Assembly: GCA_002792755.1 (NCBI GenBank)
Contig: PFOY01000014.1
Coordinates: forward strand, 1-24,782
Length of the DNA: 24,782 nucleotides
Source of the DNA: Candidatus Nomurabacteria bacterium CG_4_10_14_0_2_um_filter_30_12
GTDB lineage: Bacteria; Patescibacteriota; Minisyncoccia; Phycocordibacterales; UBA9973
Direction: 5' to 3'
The position numbers and the translations under genes were made by a program. Below, in pieces: positions 14,588 to 19,750 of the stretch; the stretch's first letter is position 1, and every line of letters starts with the position of its first letter. The notes beneath the pieces were generated by a model, which saw nothing but the letters and a program-made list of their open reading frames with translations, made no database searches and was not told where the DNA came from.

Positions 14588-15964
14588 TTATTTCATTAGA
14601 ATCATTTTTTTTGTTTGATTAAATGGTCCGGATGAAATTTTATAGATGTACATACCGCTTGCAAGATTGTTAGCATTAAAGCTAATTGTATAATCTCCTG
14701 CCGGTTTTTCTTCGTTAATTAATGTTGCAACTTCTTTTCCGAGCATATCGTAAATTTTTAAGCTTACGAAGCCGTCGGTTGGAATTGCATAGCTAATTGT
14801 AGTTGAAGGGTTGAACGGATTCGGATAATTCTGTGACAGATCAAATTCTGTCGGAACAGAATTTGATTTTTCTTCGGGAACATCAGTAATACCATAATGT
14901 TTAAGAATAATGGATTTTCCATTATTCAAAGTTCCGGTTAATGTTATTTCTTCTATTTTTGCTCCATGAATAATTATAGAAGAACCATTTTTTATAGGAT
15001 TACTAGCCACAAAAGACATTTTTGTGATTCCATCTTTTGGATCAGAGATAGAGTTATTAGCATTAAATCCTAAACCTTTTTCAATCCAAGCTCCTTTTGG
15101 GAGTTTGAATGAAAGATCACCGTTAGTTAGGCTGTCAGAAAAAGTTAGCCTAACCGAATTGTTGGATTGTTGTACTATAACTTCACCTTTAGTGGTAGTT
15201 ATTCCAAGACCACAACCTCCATCATAATAATAATTACCAGTTTCAACTGGATAACTATCAATTGTATTGAAGTGTTTACAAACTCTTAATAGAGCATCAA
15301 AACTAGTGACTTTTAAATCGCCGTTAAGATCATAGTAGGCTAAACTTCTTTGATCTATTGTCATAATTTTTCCAGATGACAAATCAAGAATTTTGAAAAT
15401 GTCTAGCGTACCATTTTCTCCTCCCCATACTTCACCATTGAAGACAGTTATTTTTGCAGAACTTCCAGTAGCATAATATTGAGTATGCTTTGGGTCACTT
15501 TTAGTAAAAATTGTTTGTCCAAAAATGAGATATTCCTCATATTTATCACCTAAGTTTGGATTGACAACTATACTAATTCTTACCGGTGCAAAATAATTGT
15601 AAAAAATATCAGGACAGAATAATCCCCAATGGACAGTATTATTATTTGTCTTTTTATCATAATCCAAAATCGGGAAAGAGTAAGTATTTCCCCAATACCA
15701 CTCATTTAATGTTACAGTATTTCGATTTTCAAAGTCGAAACTTAATCCGTCTGAAGAAAATAATGTCGACTCAACGCCGACGATACTATCTCCAGAAAAA
15801 ACGACAGGTACCTGATAGTGACCACCGGTCACCATTATGGCATCATTAATTTGCAGATATCCATTATCTGATGATGGATATGATTGAGCAAAAAGCTCAA
15901 TCGTTTGCGGGAACATTCCCAAAGAAAAAAAGATAAACAATGAAATGAACCAACACTTTTTCAT
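14588..15964 (-). CDS. Secreted protein with cohesin-like region, dockerin-like repeat and type IX secretion sorting domain
   Basis: The 458-residue protein begins with a clear signal peptide (MKKCWFISLFIFFSLGMF...LFAQ, cut near residue 27). Residues ~30-170 are beta-rich and cohesin-like (QVPVVFSGDSIVGVESTLFSSD). YYDLNGDLKVTSFDALLRVCKHF, near residue 210, has the Asp/Asn spacing of a dockerin-type calcium loop. The tail from about 375 (LSQNYPNPFNPSTTISY, then LKIYDMLGKEVATLI and GMYIYKI) is a textbook type IX secretion C-terminal sorting domain. That system belongs to Bacteroidota, Chlorobi and Ignavibacteria and is not known from CPR bacteria. The DNA is visibly less AT-rich than its neighbours, and the gene has a strong Shine-Dalgarno site (AGGAG, five bases before ATG) unlike most genes here. 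Either horizontal transfer (scavenged DNA) or a chimeric assembly is likely; without a type IX system its product may not be sorted. Confidence 0.85.
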   Translation of the reverse strand: MKKCWFISLFIFFSLGMFPQTIELFAQSYPSSDNGYLQINDAIMVTGGHYQVPVVFSGDSIVGVESTLFSSDGLSFDFENRNTVTLNEWYWGNTYSFPILDYDKKTNNNTVHWGLFCPDIFYNYFAPVRISIVVNPNLGDKYEEYLIFGQTIFTKSDPKHTQYYATGSSAKITVFNGEVWGGENGTLDIFKILDLSSGKIMTIDQRSLAYYDLNGDLKVTSFDALLRVCKHFNTIDSYPVETGNYYYDGGCGLGITTTKGEVIVQQSNNSVRLTFSDSLTNGDLSFKLPKGAWIEKGLGFNANNSISDPKDGITKMSFVASNPIKNGSSIIIHGAKIEEITLTGTLNNGKSIILKHYGITDVPEEKSNSVPTEFDLSQNYPNPFNPSTTISYAIPTDGFVSLKIYDMLGKEVATLINEEKPAGDYTISFNANNLASGMYIYKISSGPFNQTKKMILMK

Positions 15965-15969
15965 ACGAA

Positions 15970-15974
15970 CTCCT
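15970..15974 (-). promoter_or_regulatory. Shine-Dalgarno site of the secreted-protein gene
   Basis: AGGAG lies 5 bases before the ATG at 15964. It is one of only two clear ribosome binding sites in the window, supporting both the start choice and a foreign origin. Confidence 0.7.
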
Positions 15975-16016
15975 TAATTAATTTATTTTTTACCCAACCT
16001 GTTTGGAATGGGTAGT

Positions 16017-16083
16017 GAGATATATTCCCACTAATTTAAGGGTGAAAGGAGATAATACGCCCTCAAGTTAGTGAGAATATCTC
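16017..16083. repeat. Imperfect inverted repeat upstream of the secreted-protein gene
   Basis: GAGATATATTCCCACTAATT plus AAGGG (16017-16042) pairs imperfectly with CCCTCAAGTTAGTGAGAATA plus TCTC (16060-16083). It is a long stem-loop in the leader or promoter zone of the foreign-looking gene, absent elsewhere in the window. Confidence 0.5.
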
Positions 16084-16163
16084 TAATATTGTCAAAGTAC
16101 CTTATACTTGTACATAGTAGCACTTTCAATATAAAATGTCAAGTAAATTTAGCTTGACGCATA

Positions 16164-16172
16164 TGCTATAAT
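16164..16172 (+). promoter_or_regulatory. Extended -10 promoter of the glutaredoxin gene (TGC TATAAT)
   Basis: Consensus TGC-TATAAT; the nearby TTGACG (16154-16159) is only 7 bp away and cannot be its -35. The predicted leader of about 60 bases would contain the E8 hairpin. Confidence 0.55.
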
Positions 16173-16184
16173 ATAAGTATTAAA

Positions 16185-16232
16185 AGTAATCCCGATATTA
16201 ATTGGGGCACCCGGTAATATTGTCGGGATTAA
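16185..16232. mobile_element. Possible compact inverted-repeat element E8 in the glutaredoxin leader
   Basis: The 38-bp unit 16190-16227 begins TCCCGATATTA and ends TAATATTGTCGGG, so the arms pair with a 3-base bulge, and the interior GGGGCACCC also pairs partly. The TCCCG...CGGG ends resemble elements E1-E7, and flanks AGTAA/ATTAA differ by one base. It may be a diverged family member or an independent regulatory hairpin ending 13 bases before the start codon. Confidence 0.45.
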
Positions 16233-16240
16233 AAAAACAT

Positions 16241-16477
16241 ATGAAAAATGTAAGTATATATTCGACACCATCTTGTCACTTTTGTGTTTTAGCAAAGGAT
16301 TATTTTAAAGCTAATAATGTAGTTTATACAGAATACGATGTTGCTACTAATCTTAAAAACAGAGAAGAAATGATAAGTAAAAGTGGACAAATGGGTGTGC
16401 CTGTAATCATCATAGATAATGATATAGTTGTAGGATTTGATAAACTTCAATTGGCAAAAATGTTGGGACTTGCTTAA
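16241..16477 (+). CDS. Glutaredoxin-like / NrdH-type redox protein
   Basis: The 78-residue thioredoxin-fold protein begins KNVSIYSTPSCHFC, with the redox motif Cys-His-Phe-Cys after the first strand. It has the cis-Pro segment GVPVIII and the final VGFDKLQLAKMLG helix typical of glutaredoxins. It would reduce disulfides using glutathione or another thiol donor. Start at 16241 is chosen because the family begins there; upstream in-frame alternatives lie inside the hairpin E8. It is 14 bases upstream of a zinc protease gene in the same direction, so the two are probably co-transcribed from the extended -10 at 16164. Confidence 0.88.
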   Translation: MKNVSIYSTPSCHFCVLAKDYFKANNVVYTEYDVATNLKNREEMISKSGQMGVPVIIIDNDIVVGFDKLQLAKMLGLA

Positions 16478-16491
16478 TACTTAATATACAA

Positions 16492-17439
16492 ATGAAAAAA
16501 ATATTTAAAATAATTTTTACTGTAATAGCGATAAGCATTGCAGTTTTTTTCTTCCGTCCCGAGCTAGAACAAATTTTTTCTAATTTACAAAATAAATATT
16601 TACCATGTAGTAGACCTATCACATATTCTATAGGTTCTTTTGATGATAGGTTTGGTATATCAAAAGATGAATTTCTCAAAGTTGTAAATACTGGAGAGGT
16701 AGTATGGGAAAAAGCTATTGATAAGGAGCTTTTTGTTTATAAATCTGACGGTAGTGGTGTTTTAAAAATAAATTTAATTTATGATACTCGCCAAGAAGCT
16801 ACACAGAAATTAAAAGATATAGGTATCACAGTCAGTGACACTAAAGCATCTTATAATGATTTAAAATTAAAATATAATGCTATGCAGGCTGATTATTTGA
16901 AACGTAAAGCAGATTTTGAATCACAAGTTGTTTTATTTCAAAATCGTCAAAATGCTTATGAGAAAGAAGTTAGATATTTTAATGAAAATGGTGGGGCTTT
17001 AGAGAAAGATTTTAATCGTTTAAATAAAGAAAAGTTATCTTTAGATGTTAAATTTACAGAAATAAATAAATTGCAAACAATACTCAATGAAGAAGTAAAT
17101 AATATAAATGCATTAGTAATAGTTTTAAATCGTTTGGTTTCATCTTTAAATATAGAAGTGAATAAATTTAATACTATAGGTAGTGAGTTTAGTGGTGAAT
17201 TCGAAGAGGGAACTTATAAAGAAGATTCTACGAGTAGGGAAATAGATATTTATCAATTTGATAATATTGGAAAATTGGCAAGAGTTTTGACTCATGAATT
17301 AGGACATGCTTTAGGTCTTCTACATCTAGAGAATTCAAAATCAGTAATGTATCGTCTAAATAATGGTGTAAATGAAAAATTAACGATTGATGATATTTTA
17401 GCTCTCAAAAAGCGTTGTGAATTAGCTTCACCATTTTAA
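16492..17439 (+). CDS. Membrane-anchored matrixin-like zinc metalloprotease with coiled coil
   Basis: The 315-residue protein has an N-terminal membrane segment (residues ~3-22, FKIIFTVIAISIAVFFF). The region YSIGSFDDRFGISKDEFLKV...WEKAIDKELF resembles the start of a matrixin fold, and KINLIYDTRQEA follows. A long charged coiled coil occupies about residues 115-230. The catalytic zinc motif is THELGHALGLLH (residues 267-278: His268, Glu269, His272, His278), followed by SVMY as the Met-turn. The split of the protease fold by a coiled coil is unusual. It probably acts outside the cytoplasmic membrane on envelope or secreted substrates; the substrate is unknown. The ending TIDDILALKKRCE matches the usual matrixin end. 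Confidence 0.82.
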   Translation: MKKIFKIIFTVIAISIAVFFFRPELEQIFSNLQNKYLPCSRPITYSIGSFDDRFGISKDEFLKVVNTGEVVWEKAIDKELFVYKSDGSGVLKINLIYDTRQEATQKLKDIGITVSDTKASYNDLKLKYNAMQADYLKRKADFESQVVLFQNRQNAYEKEVRYFNENGGALEKDFNRLNKEKLSLDVKFTEINKLQTILNEEVNNINALVIVLNRLVSSLNIEVNKFNTIGSEFSGEFEEGTYKEDSTSREIDIYQFDNIGKLARVLTHELGHALGLLHLENSKSVMYRLNNGVNEKLTIDDILALKKRCELASPF

Positions 17440-17445
17440 TTGTTG

Positions 17446-17517
17446 TGTCCTCGCCGGGAGTCGAACCTGGATCAGCTCGTTAGGAGTGAGCTATTCTATC
17501 CATTGAACTACGAGGAC
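17446..17517 (-). tRNA. tRNA-Arg (anticodon CCT)
   Basis: A 72-base cloverleaf on the minus strand. Acceptor GTCCTCG pairs with CGAGGAC, the anticodon loop CTCCTAA gives CCU (17482-17484), and the T loop is TTCGACT. The stems contain A-C mispairs at 31:39 and in the T stem (CCAGG/CCCGG). CCA is not encoded. Confidence 0.88.
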
Positions 17518-17566
17518 TTCAGTTAAGAACTTCTTTAATTTAACACAAAAAACCAAAATTTGGAAA

Positions 17567-17595
17567 TTGGCTTTTGGAAAAAGTTATGATAAAAT
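17567..17595 (+). promoter_or_regulatory. Promoter (TTGGCT, 17 bp, TAAAAT) ahead of element E6
   Basis: -35-like TTGGCT (17567-17572), 17-bp spacer, TGA-TAAAAT extended -10 (17590-17595). Seven bases later comes the left ATGGA copy (17603), so transcription would start essentially at the pre-insertion ATG. Confidence 0.55.
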
Positions 17596-17602
17596 GGGTT
17601 TT

Positions 17603-17690
17603 ATGGATCCCGTACGAAATAATGGGATTCACTTATTAAAGTAATAAATTCTTTCAAAAACAATAATGATAGAATTTCGTACGGGATGGA
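17603..17690 (+). mobile_element. Inverted-repeat element E6 inserted at the start codon of the small membrane protein gene
   Basis: The body (17608-17685, 78 bp) starts TCCCGTACGAAAT and ends ATTTCGTACGGG, the same arms and length as E3. The direct repeat is ATGGA (17603-17607, 17686-17690; the next base T also matches), duplicating the start codon. The left ATG opens a 13-codon frame (Met-Asp-Pro-Val-Arg-Asn...) ending TAA at 17642-17644. TGA-TAGAAT lies 10 bp before the downstream ATG and may act as an element-borne -10. Confidence 0.78.
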
Positions 17691-17967
17691 TCCAGAATCT
17701 AAAGAATTGATTCAAGATACACTTAAACTTACTGAAGAGAACAATGAGTTACTTCATAAAATTAGGGGTGTACAAAAGAGAGAAACATTGTGGCAGGTTG
17801 CGAAAATGATTTTGATAATAGGTATTACTTTAGGGTCTTTTTATTATATAGAACCATATTTAAATAAAATGATGGATTTATATAATTCAATCACTGGTAT
17901 ACAACAAGATGTCAAAAATGTTTCAGATGGTACGTCTTCTTTTAAAGATTTATTAAAAAAGTTTTAA
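17686..17967 (+). CDS. Small coiled-coil membrane protein of unknown function
   Basis: The 93-residue protein has an N-terminal amphipathic helix (LIQDTLKLTEENNELLHKI), one membrane segment (about residues 42-59, MILIIGITLGSFYYIEPY) and a C-terminal soluble helix (LYNSITGIQQDVKNV). This layout is common among short conserved CPR proteins, but no function is assigned. Its ATG is the right copy of the duplication made by E6. Its stop overlaps the stop of the convergent HNH gene by four bases. Confidence 0.65.
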   Translation: MDPESKELIQDTLKLTEENNELLHKIRGVQKRETLWQVAKMILIIGITLGSFYYIEPYLNKMMDLYNSITGIQQDVKNVSDGTSSFKDLLKKF

Positions 17968-18332
17968 AATATAAGTGTTTTACCTTTGTAGTTTAAGGCT
18001 TCCTTTAGAAAGCTTTTATCGTCTTTTGAGCTATGTTCTATAGCATGACAATTTGCACATAATAATATACATTTCTCTATTTCTTTTTTTATTGAATCCC
18101 AACTTTTATTTGCTACATTTCCAATAGTAAAATCTTTTCCTTTTAAATGATGAAATTGTAAAGCAGCTTGATTTCCATTCCATCCACATTTAGTACATTT
18201 TTTACCTAAAAATTCAATTGCTGCTGCTTTGGCTCTAAATCTTCTGATTTTAGTATTACAAGATCCACATCTAGCAATACACCTACTTTGATAGTTTTTG
18301 AATTCTTTATTACATAGTTTACAAATTCTCAT
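17964..18332 (-). CDS. HNH endonuclease-like zinc-finger protein
   Basis: The 122-residue protein has two zinc-binding sets: CKLC (Cys4, Cys7) with CGSC (Cys22, Cys25), then CTKC (46, 49) paired with CANC (92, 95). The HNH signature reads LQFHHLKG (His61-His62) ... LLCANCHAIEH (Asn94, His96, His100), the standard layout of HNH nucleases and related homing or phage enzymes. Its role here is unknown; candidates are restriction, a homing nuclease or a mobile-element remnant. An extended -10 box six bases before the ATG implies its own leaderless transcript. Its neighbours are tRNA genes, a common place for such accessory genes. Confidence 0.8.
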   Translation of the reverse strand: MRICKLCNKEFKNYQSRCIARCGSCNTKIRRFRAKAAAIEFLGKKCTKCGWNGNQAALQFHHLKGKDFTIGNVANKSWDSIKKEIEKCILLCANCHAIEHSSKDDKSFLKEALNYKGKTLIF

Positions 18333-18338
18333 TAATTT

Positions 18339-18347
18339 AGTATAGCA
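18339..18347 (-). promoter_or_regulatory. Extended -10 box of the HNH gene
   Basis: On the minus strand TGC-TATACT lies exactly 6 bp before the ATG at 18332, the recurrent leaderless arrangement. Confidence 0.5.
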
Positions 18348-18422
18348 TACTTTGCTCTATCACTAATAGAATTAACAAAGATTGCAAAAATCATAATTTT
18401 TAGTAATATAAGATAGTAAGAT

Positions 18423-18495
18423 GCTGGGATAGCTCAGTTAGTAGAGCATTCGCCTGAAGAGCGAAGGGTCGGCAGTGCGATCCTGCCTCCCAGCA
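18423..18495 (+). tRNA. tRNA-Phe (anticodon GAA)
   Basis: A 73-base cloverleaf. Acceptor GCTGGGA/TCCCAGC, D arm GCTC...GAGC, anticodon stem TTCGC/GCGAA with loop CTGAAGA (GAA at 18456-18458), T stem GGCAG/CTGCC. The T loop is TGCGATC, so position 55 is G instead of the near-universal U. CCA is not encoded. Confidence 0.9.
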
Positions 18496-18496
18496 C

Positions 18497-18554
18497 AAAA
18501 AATACAAAAGGGCCCACTTTCGTTGTTACGAAGGCCGGCCCTTTTGTATTTTTT
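18497..18554. terminator. Strong bidirectional hairpin terminator between tRNA-Phe and hsp20
   Basis: AAAAAATACAAAAGGGCC (18497-18514) is perfectly complementary to 18537-18554, with an inner CTTTCGT/ACGAAGG stem. A and T runs at the two outer ends make it a terminator in both directions. It overlaps the hsp20 stop codon. Confidence 0.85.
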
Positions 18555-19020
18555 AGATAGATTTTACTTTAATACTATTTCTTTTTTCTTTATCTACTTT
18601 TTGTATTTTTATAGTTAATAGTCCGTGTTTTTCTGTAGCTTCTACTTCTTCTGGTTCTACTTCTTTTGGTAGTAATATAGTTCTAGAGAATTTACCCCAG
18701 TAAAGTTCTTTTATAAAATAATTTTCTTCATCTATATTTTCATTTTCTTCTCTTTTACCTTTTATTGTGATAGTGTCACGGGCAATAGTGAGCTCTAAGT
18801 CTTCAGGTTTTACGCCAGCTACCATTGTTTTGACTAATATATCTGTAGGTGTTTGATATACATCGACAGTTAATTCCATTTCTTCGTTTTCCTCTTCCAT
18901 CCATCCATTACCATTTTTCTCTTTTTCACTTGCAGATACTTTTTCTTCTTCTTTATATTTTTCTTCAGAATTTATACCTCCAGTTAATCTATCAAAAAAA
19001 CTTCTTTTTTTATTTTCCAT
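18553..19020 (-). CDS. Small heat-shock protein (Hsp20/alpha-crystallin family)
   Basis: The 155-residue protein has a variable, acidic N-terminal arm (to about residue 48) and an alpha-crystallin domain from LTVDVYQTPTDILVKTMVAGVKPEDLELTIARDTITIKGKRE through GKFSRTILLPKEVEPEEVEATEKHGLLTIKI. These are the diagnostic A.V.PEDLE.. and G.L.I.. patterns. It ends in a short basic tail with SIKVKSI (I-X-V-like oligomerisation motif). It holds unfolding proteins as an ATP-independent chaperone. It is the last gene of the minus-strand run valS-prsW-hsp20, 31 bases after the PrsW-like stop, ending in a strong terminator. Confidence 0.9.
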   Translation of the reverse strand: MENKKRSFFDRLTGGINSEEKYKEEEKVSASEKEKNGNGWMEEENEEMELTVDVYQTPTDILVKTMVAGVKPEDLELTIARDTITIKGKREENENIDEENYFIKELYWGKFSRTILLPKEVEPEEVEATEKHGLLTIKIQKVDKEKRNSIKVKSI

Positions 19021-19051
19021 AATATTTATTTTTTAATAAGTGTTGTTAATT

Positions 19052-19750
19052 TTAAGCACTCATTCTTCTTAATTTTTCAAAAAGTAACATAATAATAATT
19101 GTGACGACCCATAGAAAACCTAAAACTTTAAAAGAATTACTTCCACTACTATCCATTATAAAAAAATTAAAAGAACTATGCAAGGTTATAGCTAATATTA
19201 TACCGATTGAAAGGTATATCTTTTTTATAAATTTGTTCATAAAAAATGAGAGTCCTAGTGATATACCTATTATTCCAGAGGATACAGTATGAAGAAGGGT
19301 AGACCCTAAGAATCTTAATTGTCCTGTAAGTAATCCTACAGTTGTATCATCTAGCGAGATTGGTTTAATTAAAAATATAGTATTTTCAATTGCTGCGAAT
19401 CCTAGAGCAGCAGTAATTAGAAATGTTGGCCAATCTATAGGTTCATCGACACGATTAGTTTTATAAAGAAGAATAATCACACATAAATATTTTATTAATT
19501 CTTCTATACTAGCCCATGCGATAATTTGCCATTCATATGAAGATACATAAGTTTGAACAAATTTTTGTATTGGTATAACAATAGCAACTGATATCATTCC
19601 AAGAATAAATATTGAAGCAATGAGTCCTTTTGGTTCAGGTTTTTGATTGTCTTCTTTTAACCAAAACCAAAGCCAAAAGAGTGCAGGGACGATGCCTCCT
19701 AATGCTGCTAGTCCTAGAATTTTTGGATCAGTTGTCATTTGATTTACCAT
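19052..19750 (-). CDS. PrsW-like intramembrane metalloprotease
   Basis: The 232-residue protein has about eight hydrophobic segments and the PrsW/CPBP-like signature: WFWLKEDNQKPEPKG early, then SIEELIKYL (Glu83, Glu84), FAAIENTIFL (Glu122, Asn123), HTVSSGIIG (His154) and LHSSFNFF (His191). PrsW in Bacillus cleaves an anti-sigma factor; the substrate here is unknown. The start at 19750 overlaps the valS stop by seven bases, suggesting translational coupling; an internal Met at 19738 (MTTDPKIL) is an equally possible start just after that stop. Confidence 0.8.
   Translation of the reverse strand: MVNQMTTDPKILGLAALGGIVPALFWLWFWLKEDNQKPEPKGLIASIFILGMISVAIVIPIQKFVQTYVSSYEWQIIAWASIEELIKYLCVIILLYKTNRVDEPIDWPTFLITAALGFAAIENTIFLIKPISLDDTTVGLLTGQLRFLGSTLLHTVSSGIIGISLGLSFFMNKFIKKIYLSIGIILAITLHSSFNFFIMDSSGSNSFKVLGFLWVVTIIIMLLFEKLRRMSA

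Noticed and set aside
16154..16172. TTGACG as -35 for TATAAT before the glutaredoxin gene
   Set aside because: The spacing is only 7 bp, far below the 16-18 bp required; the extended -10 alone is the better call.
16202..16240. Upstream TTG start for the glutaredoxin gene
   Set aside because: The extra residues are encoded by the E8 hairpin, and glutaredoxin homology begins at the ATG at 16241.
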